Notes: generated by a model not told the origin, from the sequence alone. A DNA stretch of 64,000 nucleotides from Desulfuromonadales bacterium (GCA_029289095.1 JARFUG010000001.1:27490-91489), one strand, 5' to 3'. Counted from the first letter of the stretch, positions 1 to 8,017 are shown. Made by a program: numbers and translations.

Positions 1-107
1 TCCCCAAGATCCTCGAGACGCCCAAGGGGGACAGCGACGCCTTCGACCTGATGAACCTCGCCACCCTGCGCGAACTTGCCGGTGAACCGGCCGCATCGCA
101 GGCCTGA
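1..107 (+). CDS. nfo: Endonuclease IV, C-terminal fragment
   Basis: The first 35 readable codons, in the frame starting at base 3, end at TGA 105-107. They hold the ILETP motif followed by a short acidic tail, which is how AP endonucleases of the endonuclease IV (Nfo) family finish. The enzyme cleaves DNA at abasic sites. The gene begins upstream of the window. The dtd gene starts 2 bases after its stop, so the two are probably co-transcribed. The assignment rests on the terminal motif only. Confidence 0.6.
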   Translation, partial: PKILETPKGDSDAFDLMNLATLRELAGEPAASQA

Positions 108-109
108 CG

Positions 110-559
110 ATGCGGGCCGTTCTGCAGCGGGTCTCGCAGGCGTCGGTTCGCGTCGAAGGGCGGACCGTCGGCGAAATCGGCCCCGGGCTTCTGGTGCTTC
201 TCGGCGTCGAGGCCGGTGATGCCGAAGGGGACGCCGCCGCCCTGGCCGACAAAACGGCGGGTCTGCGCATTTTTGAAGATGACGCCGGGAAGATGAACCT
301 CTCGGTTCGAGATACCGGGGGCGCCCTTCTCATCGTCTCCCAGTTCACCCTGCTGGCCGACTGCCGCCAGGGGCGTCGCCCTGGGTTCTCCAACGCCGCC
401 CCTCCCGAACTCGCCAACGCCCTGTACGAAAACTTCGTTGGCCGTCTTCGCTCTCTCGGTCTGAAGGTGGAGACCGGGGTCTTCCAGGCCGAGATGGAGG
501 TGAGTCTCGTCAATCAGGGGCCTGTCACCCTCCTTCTCGACAGCCGAAAGGTCTTCTGA
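110..559 (+). CDS. dtd: D-aminoacyl-tRNA deacylase
   Basis: This 149-residue protein has the usual length of DTD. It shows the two cross-subunit active-site motifs of the family: SQFTL at residues 77-81 and NQGPVT (the Gly-cisPro motif) at about 135-140. The enzyme is a cytosolic homodimer that hydrolyses D-aminoacyl-tRNA, including misacylated species, and so protects translation from D-amino acids. The ATG lies 2 bases after the nfo stop. The TGA overlaps the next ATG by one base (TGATG), indicating translational coupling with darP. Confidence 0.95.
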   Translation: MRAVLQRVSQASVRVEGRTVGEIGPGLLVLLGVEAGDAEGDAAALADKTAGLRIFEDDAGKMNLSVRDTGGALLIVSQFTLLADCRQGRRPGFSNAAPPELANALYENFVGRLRSLGLKVETGVFQAEMEVSLVNQGPVTLLLDSRKVF

Positions 560-1077
560 TGGCACGCCGCAAAGACGAAAACGCAGCCGAAACTCCTCCG
601 AGCCGCTCCGCCCTGAAACGCGCCGCAAAGGAGATCGAGACGCTGGCCCGCAAGCTGACCGAACTCCCCGCGTCCGACCTGAGCCGCATCGGTGTCGGCG
701 ATGACGACCTGCGTCACGAGATCGCCCAGGCCCGCGCCACGAAAGGCCACAGCTCCCGCGACCGTCAGATCCGGCATCTGGCCGCTGTCCTTCGCCGCCG
801 CGAAGACGATGTGGAAGCGCTGCAGGCCTTCATCGCCGACCTCGAAGGAGGAAGGCGCAGCGAGGCCGAAGCGTTTCATCAGCTCGAAGAGCTGCGCGAA
901 CGTCTCTGCGATCCGCACCTCTTCCCAGCCGCCCTCGCCGAAGCCGGGGAGCGCTGGCCGGACCTCGATGCTCAGGCGCTGGCGCGTCTTGCCCGGTCGG
1001 TCCACTCCGGCGGCGACAAGAAGGCCTTCCGGGAGATCTTTCGTCTTCTGCGCGCCGCGAACGAAGCACGGACCTGA
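559..1077 (+). CDS. darP: DarP (YjgA, DUF615) ribosome-associated protein
   Basis: A 172-residue, charged, mainly helical protein of the DUF615/YjgA family. The family is recognised by an N-terminal Ser-Arg-Ser-Lys-like stretch (here SRSALKRAAKE) and a conserved RDRQIRHLAAVLRR helix in the middle. In Escherichia coli the homologue DarP binds pre-50S particles and helps large-subunit maturation; that role is transferred by homology. It overlaps the dtd stop by one base. A 71-base gap separates it from the next gene, so it is probably the last gene of the nfo-dtd-darP unit. Confidence 0.85.
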   Translation: MARRKDENAAETPPSRSALKRAAKEIETLARKLTELPASDLSRIGVGDDDLRHEIAQARATKGHSSRDRQIRHLAAVLRRREDDVEALQAFIADLEGGRRSEAEAFHQLEELRERLCDPHLFPAALAEAGERWPDLDAQALARLARSVHSGGDKKAFREIFRLLRAANEART

Positions 1078-1148
1078 TCCCGAGGCGTTTCTTGCACATC
1101 CTCTCCCCCCTGTTACGATTTTTGAAAGTTTCGACGCAGGGGGACGAC

Positions 1149-1805
1149 ATGATCCGCTTCGCGATTCTCCTTCTTCTGATCACGCTATGGGCGCCTTCGG
1201 CCTGGGCCGCCATCCACAGTTGCCGCATGCCTGACGGAACGATCCATCTGACCGACGACCCCGAAAGATTTCCTCCCGACTGCGAACCGGTGGGGGTTCT
1301 CGAACTCCCCGCCCCCCCTGCCCCGGACCCCACGGCGCTCCCGCCGCATATCCCCCCGGACGAGCCTCCCCCCGATGCGCCTCCTGCGGTCCAGCCGTGG
1401 CCGATGCCAGAGGAGCCCATGGAGGAAGAAACGTCGCCGATGCCAGAGGAGCCTGTGGAGGAAGAGCCGACGGAGCCCGTCCCCCCCGGCAGCGCCGGTT
1501 TCCCCCCAGGGCTGCAGCCGCAGCAGCAAGCGGTCGAGGAGACCGAGGAATTTCCTCTGGAGGCGCCCCCGGATCCCGGCGCTCCCCGCCTCGACCCGTG
1601 GATGGAGGAAGCGCAGGCGCTCTCGCGTGAATTCAGCGAAGCCAGGCAGGCCCCTGAGGGGCAACCTGATGAAGACCCTCTGACCCTGGAGCGTCTGCAG
1701 CAGATCGAGGCGCGCATCAACACCTTCATCGAGCAGCTCGGCCGTAGCGGACTCTCCCCCGGAGAGCAGGATGCGGTGATGCGGGAACTGCCGCCTCAGG
1801 AATAG
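1149..1805 (+). CDS. Secreted Pro/Glu-rich protein with DUF4124-like N-terminus
   Basis: The start at 1149 is chosen because it gives a clean signal peptide (MIRFAILLLLITLWAPSAWA). An in-frame start at 1092 would bury it. The mature N-terminus (CRMPDGTIHLTDDPERFPPDCE) resembles the DUF4124 pattern of a short secreted domain with a DGTxHxTDDP core and two cysteines. Residues of about 55-150 are a low-complexity tract rich in Pro and Glu, with two near-identical MPEEP-type repeats. The C-terminal 60 residues look like an amphipathic helix. The total is 218 residues and the likely location is the periplasm. The function is unknown. Confidence 0.7.
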   Translation: MIRFAILLLLITLWAPSAWAAIHSCRMPDGTIHLTDDPERFPPDCEPVGVLELPAPPAPDPTALPPHIPPDEPPPDAPPAVQPWPMPEEPMEEETSPMPEEPVEEEPTEPVPPGSAGFPPGLQPQQQAVEETEEFPLEAPPDPGAPRLDPWMEEAQALSREFSEARQAPEGQPDEDPLTLERLQQIEARINTFIEQLGRSGLSPGEQDAVMRELPPQE

Positions 1806-1842
1806 GGCTCTTGCTTTTTTTTCGGAAGCGGGCAATAAGCTG

Positions 1843-1871
1843 TTGACAAGACAGGGCCGATCGTCTATCTT
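1843..1871 (+). promoter_or_regulatory. Sigma-70 promoter of the initiator tRNA
   Basis: A perfect -35 hexamer TTGACA (1843-1848) is followed by a 17-base spacer and TATCTT (1866-1871). Transcription would start about 7-10 bases later, just before the tRNA at 1884. Confidence 0.75.
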
Positions 1872-1883
1872 TGGGAACTCTGA

Positions 1884-1961
<78 letters not shown>

Positions 1962-1969
1962 AAAGAATC

Positions 1970-2005
1970 AAGGGACCCGCAGAAATGCCGGTCCCTTTTC
2001 TTTTG
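1970..2005 (+). terminator. Rho-independent terminator after tRNA-fMet
   Basis: The stem AGGGACC / GGTCCCT with a 12-base loop is followed by the T-rich run TTTTCTTTT. Confidence 0.8.
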
Positions 2006-2066
2006 CCTTCCCTTCGCCATTGGATTTGGCAGGTGTGCTGACACCCCTCAGAGGCGCCCGAACACA

Positions 2067-2290
2067 CTACGCCCCTCCCCCGAACCCTCCGAAGACGAAG
2101 ATCAGCACGATCCCCAGCACGAGTCGGTAGCCGACAAGGGCTGCATGCCGATGCGGCGGATGCCCTCCTGCGAGCAGGATGACGGGGATGAAAAGGAGAA
2201 AGGAGAAGCGCGAGGCCCCCTCGCGGGAGAGGCCGAGCAGGAGCGCGGCGGTGATGGTGATGCCGGAGTGGGAGGCGCCGGGGAAGAGGG
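2067..2290 (-). pseudogene. uppP: uppP relic, C-terminal part
   Basis: On the minus strand the reading frame contains [19 protein letters not shown] and [15 protein letters not shown]. This is the second signature of undecaprenyl-diphosphatase UppP/BacA (family PGxSRSG and ARFSFLL). After an internal deletion it is followed by [11 protein letters not shown], which resembles the last transmembrane helix of the family. No start codon and no N-terminal half belong to this frame. The homologous part stops at about 2290, exactly where a sense-oriented N-terminal UppP motif begins on the other strand. Confidence 0.7.
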
Positions 2291-2291
2291 T

Positions 2292-2354
2292 GTGCTTTCC
2301 CTGGCTGCACTTCAGGGAATCACGGAGTTTCTCCCCGTCTCCAGCGCTTCCTCT
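2292..2354 (+). pseudogene. uppP: uppP relic, inverted N-terminal motif
   Basis: Read on the plus strand, this 63-base stretch encodes [20 protein letters not shown], the first UppP signature (family [14 protein letters not shown]). It is surrounded by unrelated sequence and is in the opposite orientation to the C-terminal relic that abuts it at about 2290. The two pieces are best explained by an inversion plus deletions in one ancestral uppP gene. Confidence 0.65.
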
Positions 2355-2649
2355 ATCGGGCCGCAACCCGGAAGATCTCCCGTGTGATTTTTTAGTGCAG
2401 CTTTGTGCAGCATTTTCGCAACACACCTGCGCTGGAAAATGCTATCGATTTCCACGTGTTCGGCATAGCGCCCTTAAAAACACCAACACTTTCCGCCTTT
2501 AACGATTAGGCAAATCCCTTTAATCTCTAAGGCGGCACAATGATCGGGCAGCAGAGCATCGGGTCTTGGATCATTTCAGCCCACAACTTTGGTATAGGGT
2601 TTGCAGAATAGCAAGTCTCCTGTTCTTCAAAGCCCCCATCGAGATCGAC

Positions 2650-3150
2650 ATGAGAAGACCGACTGCCACAATCGGACTCATTTTTCTCCTTCTGTTCCTT
2701 CCGGTCCTCCCGCTGAAGGCAGCCGATCTCGGAGTTCTGCTGGCCCGAATCGACGCTCCGCACATTGCGGATCGATTTTCGGAAATGCTTCACAGCGCCC
2801 CCCCGATAGCGATTGTCGAAGAAGTGGTTTCGCGTCCCGAGCCGCCGACCCAGCGTGTCCGGATCATTGAGGCCGATGATTCTCTGACCGCTCTCAACTT
2901 TACCAAGAGCAGCTTTTTCTCTCCCTACATTGGTGCCGGTATTGGTCAGGAAGAGCCGCCAATTCACGATCCGGCCCAGCCCCAGATTCTCACCCTGCGC
3001 CTCGGAGCGGGATTCGGGTGCAATCTCGACTCCCTGACCCGCCTCTTTTTCAATTACAGCTTCCAGTTCCTTCCCGACTCTTCCCTCGATACAAACCCGC
3101 ACCTGGACGACGCCCACCACATCACCCTCGGCCTGCAGATCTCTTTTTAA
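2650..3150 (+). CDS. Small exported protein with outer-membrane beta-barrel-like end
   Basis: The start at 2650 gives a signal peptide (MRRPTATIGLIFLLLFLPVLPLKA); an earlier in-frame ATG at 2566 would add 28 residues ahead of it. The mature protein has about 140 residues. Its second half alternates polar and hydrophobic residues (FSPYIGAGIG, LTLRLGAGFGCNLD, LFFNYSFQFLPD, HHITLGLQISF) and ends in Phe, as beta-barrel outer-membrane proteins do. The predicted strands are too few for a full barrel by themselves. It is preceded by about 290 bases without genes and ends 88 bases before the PHP-kinase gene. No family name can be supported. Confidence 0.65.
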   Translation: MRRPTATIGLIFLLLFLPVLPLKAADLGVLLARIDAPHIADRFSEMLHSAPPIAIVEEVVSRPEPPTQRVRIIEADDSLTALNFTKSSFFSPYIGAGIGQEEPPIHDPAQPQILTLRLGAGFGCNLDSLTRLFFNYSFQFLPDSSLDTNPHLDDAHHITLGLQISF

Positions 3151-3238
3151 ACATCAGGAGCCAGGAGATTGGACCATTCTCGTTCTTCCGTCGCACCTTA
3201 AAAGATGATAAAATTAGTTACCATTCTGCGGGGCGGCG

Positions 3239-4762
3239 ATGATCATCGAGATGCACAGCCATACCTCCGAGCATTCGGCCTGCAGCCACGTCTCGGCGGC
3301 GGATTTGGTGCGCAGCGCCTTCGAACGGGGTCTACAGGGGATCGTTCTGACCGACCATCACTACTTCTGGGGTCAGGAAGAACTCGAGGATCTTCGTCGC
3401 CGTTCGCGGGTTCCGAAGCACTTCGTCCTCTTCTCCGGTCAGGAGGTCACAACCGGTGATTTCGGCGACGTCCTCGTGTACGGCGCCGACCGCACCATCG
3501 CGAAGGGAACCTCCCTCGGGAAGATCCGCCGGATTTTTCCGGAAGCAGCCCTTGTCTGGGCCCACCCCTACCGTTTCGAGAAGCTTCCCGAGCGCGAACG
3601 CCTTCTCGATGAACGCCTCGATGCGATCGAGATCTTCAATGCCAACCACACCTATTTCGAGAACTACAGAGGACTGCAGGACTGGCACCGCTACCGATTC
3701 ACCGCCGTCGCCGGAACCGACACCCATGCCCTGAGTTATACAGGAACTTTCCCGACCCAGTTCGATCACCCGGTTCATACGGTGAGGGAACTCGCCGCGG
3801 AAGTGCGCCTGGGGCGCTGTCGTCCGTTCTTCCGGGAACTCCCCCGCGAGGGGAGCAATCTGCTGATTACAGAATTGAACCTGGGAGCGGCGGAGCGCTG
3901 CGAGGAGAAAATCATCGTCAAAGAACTGGAGGAGCAGAAGTGGGAAGCGGCGGACCGGTCTTTTCGCATCCTTCAGGCTCTCGGCACTCACGGCTTCGCG
4001 ACAGGTCGTTTCCGGACGCCGAAACCGCTGAGCCGCGACAGCGCATGCAGGATCGTTATCGAAGAGGGAATCCGGGGGCGCACCCTTTTCGAGAAACTCA
4101 TTCATGCCGACACGGAAAGCGCCCGACGCAGCGTGAAATTGACGGCCCAGTGGCTCGCCCGTCTCCATAACTGCCGGTTGCGCATCACCGGAGCCGATGA
4201 GTACATGGAGCGTGAACCCAACCGGCTGCAGAAATACGTCGGCGCCTTCTCCGACATCGATCACAGGTTCACTCGGCGCGCCCGGGAAATCGCCGAGACG
4301 ATCCTTCGGGCCGAAACCGAGATCATCGAGCGCAACCCCCGCGCCCTGACACAGGGCCACGGCGACTTCAACCCCAAGAACGTCTTCATCGGCCAGGACA
4401 ATCCCGACGACCCGCAGACGGTCTTCGTTGCGGCTATCGATTTCGACGGCTCCCATGTCATGCTCCCCTCCTTTGACGTCGGAACGTTCATGGCGCAGTT
4501 TCGCAACCAGTTCTTCCATCATGCGGAGGTGTCTCGAAAGGTCTCCGAGGACCTTTTTCTGCAAAGCTACCTCGAAGCCGCCGAAGATCGACCGGTCGAT
4601 TTCCTCTCCCAGGTCGACCTCTACAAAGCCCGTACCAACATGAGCATCGCCTATTACCTGATTAAGGTCGGATTGGGGGACAGCGAAAATCTCTGGCGAG
4701 TCCTGGTTGAAGCCGACCAGGCGCTGACTGGACTGGCTTTCAGGGAAAGACGTCAGGACTGA
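3239..4762 (+). CDS. PHP-domain phosphoesterase fused to an APH-like kinase
   Basis: The protein has 507 residues and two parts. Residues 1 to about 210 form a PHP metal-dependent phosphoesterase fold: MHSHTSEHS near the start, LTDHHYF at about 38-44, WAHPYR at about 104 and GTDTHALS at about 160 supply the metal ligands. Residues of about 225-490 look like an aminoglycoside/choline-kinase-type phosphotransferase. They carry the catalytic GHGDFNPKNVF loop (HGDxxxxN) and the metal-binding IDFDG that follows. Either half could act on phosphorylated small molecules or nucleotides; the substrate is not evident. A phosphatase and a kinase in one chain suggests opposing or sequential activities. 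It is a lone gene, convergent with the GNAT gene downstream. Confidence 0.75.
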   Translation: MIIEMHSHTSEHSACSHVSAADLVRSAFERGLQGIVLTDHHYFWGQEELEDLRRRSRVPKHFVLFSGQEVTTGDFGDVLVYGADRTIAKGTSLGKIRRIFPEAALVWAHPYRFEKLPERERLLDERLDAIEIFNANHTYFENYRGLQDWHRYRFTAVAGTDTHALSYTGTFPTQFDHPVHTVRELAAEVRLGRCRPFFRELPREGSNLLITELNLGAAERCEEKIIVKELEEQKWEAADRSFRILQALGTHGFATGRFRTPKPLSRDSACRIVIEEGIRGRTLFEKLIHADTESARRSVKLTAQWLARLHNCRLRITGADEYMEREPNRLQKYVGAFSDIDHRFTRRAREIAETILRAETEIIERNPRALTQGHGDFNPKNVFIGQDNPDDPQTVFVAAIDFDGSHVMLPSFDVGTFMAQFRNQFFHHAEVSRKVSEDLFLQSYLEAAEDRPVDFLSQVDLYKARTNMSIAYYLIKVGLGDSENLWRVLVEADQALTGLAFRERRQD

Positions 4763-4779
4763 AACGGAAGCGAAGCGCC

Positions 4780-4810
4780 GCTTTATCCTTCATCCTTGCC
4801 CCTACCCCAT
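4780..4810. repeat. Degenerate heptamer array at the 3' end of the GNAT gene
   Basis: Read in the direction of the minus-strand gene, units such as GCAAGGA and TGAAGGA follow each other with a period of 7. They begin over the stop codon and run into the short gap between the convergent genes. About four units are present. Confidence 0.45.
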
Positions 4811-5617
4811 GCTCCCCAGAGAGGCCAGGGAAACGAGGGGGCAAAGATCGACCCCCTGGACGTTGCCGCACACCATGAGGTCGCACCGTTGGACACGTTC
4901 GAATGCCGCCGCGACCAGAAGGGGACGTAGGGGAGAGGATGCCGCCACGTCGGCAACGATCTCCCGGCCCGGAACGGCGGCGCTCAGGACATCGGCGAGA
5001 AGAAGGCGGTTCTCCCTCGGGCAGAGATCGCGCGAGATCCATGGACCGAGAATCTGCATCGGAGCCGGGGACTGCAGCAGGGCGGCGGTTCCGCCGACTG
5101 TAAAGACCCTCCCCCCCGTGGAGAGGGGGCTCAGCAGGGTCGATCGCGACTCCCCCCACACCAGAAAATCCGCATCGAGAAGTTCCGATTCGGCGCATGC
5201 CCCCTTCCCTTCTCCGTCCCCTATCCCCCCCGCCAGCAGACTCCATCGTTCAATTCCATCCACCCGGCGGAATCCGCGTTTCTCATAGATGGGGCGCCCC
5301 TGCGCCGAGGCGGTAAGCCAGATGGAGCGAGCCCCCCGCAGACGCAGCACCTCGAACGCATGCTCGAAGAGGAGCACCCCCAATCCCCGCCCCCGGCGCT
5401 GCGGGTCGACGATCAGATTCCCGATCCAAGCGCTCTTTTGGTGATGAATTGCGGTGACGAACCCCAGGGGGATCCCCTCTTCACGCAGCACAAAGGCGCA
5501 TTGCGACAGCACGCCCCGAAAGAGCTCGATCTCGCGACCGGGAACCCCCCACCCTTCAAGGCGCGCCAGACAAAGGAACAGCTCCCAGTCGGCTTCTGTA
5601 GGAGTGCAGATTTCCAT
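4802..5617 (-). CDS. GNAT-family N-acetyltransferase
   Basis: The protein has 271 residues. The first 140 form a GNAT fold: motif A is seen as NLIVDPQRRGRGLGVLLFEHAF (acetyl-CoA pyrophosphate loop QRRGRGLG) and motif B as YEKRGFRRV. The remaining 130 residues (about LDADFLVWGE onward) form a second domain of the kind found C-terminal in some two-domain GNATs. The acceptor substrate cannot be told. It lies directly downstream of nifV with only 19 bases between them, so it is probably read from the nifV transcript. A role in nitrogen fixation is not implied. Confidence 0.8.
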   Translation of the reverse strand: MEICTPTEADWELFLCLARLEGWGVPGREIELFRGVLSQCAFVLREEGIPLGFVTAIHHQKSAWIGNLIVDPQRRGRGLGVLLFEHAFEVLRLRGARSIWLTASAQGRPIYEKRGFRRVDGIERWSLLAGGIGDGEGKGACAESELLDADFLVWGESRSTLLSPLSTGGRVFTVGGTAALLQSPAPMQILGPWISRDLCPRENRLLLADVLSAAVPGREIVADVAASSPLRPLLVAAAFERVQRCDLMVCGNVQGVDLCPLVSLASLGSMG

Positions 5618-5625
5618 AATTTTTC

Positions 5626-5645
5626 CAATTCAAAATTCAAAATTG
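5626..5645. repeat. Heptamer array over the nifV stop codon
   Basis: Two and a half direct copies of ATTCAAA (plus strand) cover the last codons and stop of nifV and extend into the 19-base gap before the GNAT gene. Confidence 0.55.
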
Positions 5646-6776
5646 CCCCTGAGCCAGGTACCCCCGGCACATCACCAGAAGTTCGTGGTCGGTCAGGGGG
5701 CGCTTGTTGCGCTGGGAGAAGCTGCGCACCCGCTCGAGGAGATCGAGCGCCTCGAGACGTCCGAGCTCGACTCCGATCTGGCGCAGTCGATGGCTGAGGC
5801 CGTGGCTTCCGGAATGTTTGCCCAGCACCAGGCGACGGCTCAAACCGACCTCGGCCGGATCGAATCCCTCGTAGTTGGTCGGGTTCTTCAAAACTCCGTC
5901 GGCGTGCAGACCCGACTCGTGCGAAAAGACGCTCTCCCCGACGATGGCCTTCCACTCGGGGACCGGACGGCAGCTCGCTCCTGCGACGAAGCGGGAGAGT
6001 TCGACGAACCGGCGGGTGTCGATGCCGGGGTCGCGACCGCAGGCATGCTTCAGCGCCATGACGACCTCCTCCAGGGCCGCATTGCCTGCCCTCTCACCGA
6101 GGCCGTTGACGGTGGTGTTGACGAAGCGCGCCCCGGCGCGCACCCCGGCGACGGCGTTGGCGGTGGCCATCCCCAGATCGTTGTGGGTGTGCACCTCCAG
6201 GTCGAGGGGGGTTCGCTCGCGCAGGTAGGCGACCTTGGCGTAGGTGGTGAAGGGGTCGAGGACGCCGAGGGTGTCGCAGAAACGGAAGCGATCGGCTCCC
6301 ATCTGCCGGGCGATCGTCATCAACTCGACGAGAAAATCGAGATCGGCCCGGCTGCTGTCCTCCCCCCCGACACAGACGTAGAGATCATGCGACTTGGCGA
6401 ACCCGAGGGCGCGCTTGAGCTGCTCCTTCACCCAATCGCGGCTCTTGCGAAGCTTGTGTTCGATATGGATGTCGGAAACCGACAGGGAGATGTCGACCGC
6501 CCTTACGCCGGCATCGAGGGAGGCCTGGATATCCTGGACAAGGGCCCGGTTCCAGGTGATGAGCCGCGCCTTCAGATCGAGAGCCATGAGAGCCCGAACG
6601 CTTTCGATCTCCTGCGCCCCCATCGCCGGGATGCCGCACTCGATCTCGCCGACCCCCATCTCGTCGAGCATGATCGCGATGCGCTTCTTCTCCTCCAGGG
6701 TGAATACGACTCCGGCGGTCTGTTCTCCGTCACGCAAGGTGGTGTCGTCGATAACGATCGTCTCTTCGCCTTTCAT
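5637..6776 (-). CDS. nifV: Homocitrate synthase NifV
   Basis: The 379-residue protein is a DRE-TIM aldolase of the isopropylmalate/homocitrate synthase family. The catalytic loop DTTLRDGEQT is at about residues 9-18, the metal-binding HTHNDLGMATAN is in the middle and GLHADGVLKNP lies near the end of the barrel. It condenses acetyl-CoA with 2-oxoglutarate to homocitrate, the organic ligand of FeMo-co. NifV rather than LeuA or LysS is chosen because of its length, the lack of a LeuA regulatory domain and the nif/mod context. ATG at 6776 is preceded by GGAGG. The leader upstream has a sigma-54 promoter and an ANTAR-type antiterminator. Confidence 0.9.
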   Translation of the reverse strand: MKGEETIVIDDTTLRDGEQTAGVVFTLEEKKRIAIMLDEMGVGEIECGIPAMGAQEIESVRALMALDLKARLITWNRALVQDIQASLDAGVRAVDISLSVSDIHIEHKLRKSRDWVKEQLKRALGFAKSHDLYVCVGGEDSSRADLDFLVELMTIARQMGADRFRFCDTLGVLDPFTTYAKVAYLRERTPLDLEVHTHNDLGMATANAVAGVRAGARFVNTTVNGLGERAGNAALEEVVMALKHACGRDPGIDTRRFVELSRFVAGASCRPVPEWKAIVGESVFSHESGLHADGVLKNPTNYEGFDPAEVGLSRRLVLGKHSGSHGLSHRLRQIGVELGRLEALDLLERVRSFSQRNKRPLTDHELLVMCRGYLAQGQF

Positions 6777-6792
6777 TATGAACCTCCGAAAC

Positions 6793-6856
6793 GAAAAAAC
6801 CCCGGGACCTTTCGGTCTCGGGGCAGCGCTGCCCTGGGTCCGGCGGCAGTGCCGGA
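6793..6856 (-). promoter_or_regulatory. ANTAR-type antitermination leader of nifV
   Basis: On the minus strand the first hairpin (6856-6839) is TCCGGC, hexaloop ACTGCC, GCCGGA. The second (6834-6821) is GGGC, hexaloop AGCGCT, GCCC. Both loops have A at position 1 and G at position 4, the signature of RNA bound by ANTAR-domain regulators. The 3' arm of the second hairpin overlaps the 5' arm of an intrinsic terminator (6823-6793; CCCCG-A-GACC, GAAA loop, GGTC-C-CGGGG, then six T). Stabilising the second hairpin would therefore prevent termination. The target gene is nifV, which starts 17 bases downstream. Confidence 0.8.
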
Positions 6857-6879
6857 GCGTCTGTCTGTAAGCATTCTCT

Positions 6880-6895
6880 AGCAGGAACCGTGCCC
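6880..6895 (-). promoter_or_regulatory. Sigma-54 promoter of nifV
   Basis: The minus-strand sequence GGGCACGGTTCCTGCT matches the -24/-12 consensus TGGCAC(N5)TTGCW. The GG and GC dinucleotides are at the required 12-base distance. It lies about 24 bases upstream of the first ANTAR hairpin. Confidence 0.75.
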
Positions 6896-7011
6896 GTTGA
6901 AACAAGGGGAAAACCCGCTCACGGGTGGCGAAATCCCCTCTGCGGTGCTGAAGAATTCATCAGGGATGATCTTTTTCCGCCCGCCCCCCTCCCTGCGGGA
7001 GCCACAGGCGA

Positions 7012-7740
7012 TCAGCGCACGGAACCCTTTCCGCACCCGCAGCGTTGCGGCCGCGGGCAGCCGAGAGGACTCTCTTGCGGCGTGCTCGCCAGGGACAGAA
7101 AATTGCCGAAGAGGGCGCCTGCCGTGCGCTCAAGCCGGTCTCGCGCGTCGCGGAAGCGCTCGATATGCCCGGGATCGTCGCCGCAACGCTCGACCCAGGC
7201 GGTGACGATCTCCTCATCGACTTCGGGGTGGAACTGTAGGCCATAGGCGCGCCGGAAGCGGAAGACCTGCCCCGGGCACTCGGGGGTGGACGCAAGGTGC
7301 ACGCCTCCCGGAGGGAGGTCGAAACTGTCGTTGTGCCATTCGAAGACGGCAAAGGCGGGAAAGAGTCCGGCAAGAAGGGGGTCGGAAGCGCCGGCCGACG
7401 TCGTCTTCACCATGCGGACCCCCTTTTCACTCCGTGACTGCGAATGGACCCGCCCTCCGAGGGCCGCGGACAGTAGCTGCCCTCCGAGGCAGATGCCGAG
7501 CAGGGGAACGTCCCTTTTCGCGGCTGCGGCCAAGTAGGCCATGAGGGGCGCCAGAAAAGGGAAACGGTCGGTATCGCCCACCCCCATCGTCCCTCCGAGG
7601 ACGATGAGCGCCTCGCCGACGGGGGGCAGGGGATCTCCCGCAAAGAGCCGCACGATCTGGTGGCGGACCCCGGCCCGTTCGAGGTGCGCGATGCAGACGC
7701 CGGGCGGGACGATCGGGTCGTTCTGTAGGATGTGGATCAT
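7012..7740 (-). CDS. Class I glutamine amidotransferase-like protein
   Basis: A 242-residue single-domain class I glutamine amidotransferase. The nucleophile elbow GICLGGQ (Cys at about residue 83) and the catalytic LQFHPEVDEE (His, Glu at about 170) are intact. The fold resembles the amidotransferase half of GMP synthase. Free-standing members include gamma-glutamyl hydrolases and amidotransferases of unknown partner. No partner synthase is adjacent. It sits between nifV and modC on the same strand, about 115 bases upstream of the nifV promoter, and has no sigma-54 element of its own that I could find. The last 20 residues (CPRPQRCGCGKG) form a Cys-rich tail of unknown meaning. Confidence 0.8.
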   Translation of the reverse strand: MIHILQNDPIVPPGVCIAHLERAGVRHQIVRLFAGDPLPPVGEALIVLGGTMGVGDTDRFPFLAPLMAYLAAAAKRDVPLLGICLGGQLLSAALGGRVHSQSRSEKGVRMVKTTSAGASDPLLAGLFPAFAVFEWHNDSFDLPPGGVHLASTPECPGQVFRFRRAYGLQFHPEVDEEIVTAWVERCGDDPGHIERFRDARDRLERTAGALFGNFLSLASTPQESPLGCPRPQRCGCGKGSVR

Positions 7741-7847
7741 GCGATTCTCCCGAGAAAGCCGCTCTTCTCTTTCTCCTGAATCCGTGAGAATGATTTATCA
7801 ATATTCAAGGACTTTTTGCAGATACCGACAGGTTTCTCTCTACGCTC

Positions 7848-7993
7848 GTAACTATTCAGATGCGCACGTCATAACTCCCCCTAACCCCCTCCTAACTCAG
7901 AAGGGGGAAGGCTTTTCCCCTCCCCTTATGATGAAGGGGCGGTTGAGAGGGGTTATGAAGGTCAGGATGATTTGCTGCAACCTGAATAGTTAC
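7848..7993. mobile_element. 146-bp MITE with 12-bp inverted repeats and 8-bp target duplication
   Basis: The ends are perfect 12-base inverted repeats GTAACTATTCAG. They are flanked by a perfect 8-base direct repeat CTACGCTC (7840-7847 and 7994-8001), the target duplication. The interior has a second, imperfect palindrome (CATAACTCCCCCTAACC near 7869 against its counterpart near 7955) and no reading frame. Ends starting GTAA with 8-bp duplications are typical of the IS66 family, so a defective IS66-like derivative mobilised in trans is the likely nature. It lies just downstream of modC. Confidence 0.85.
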
Positions 7994-8017
7994 CTACGCT
8001 CTACCTGTCTCCCTGGT

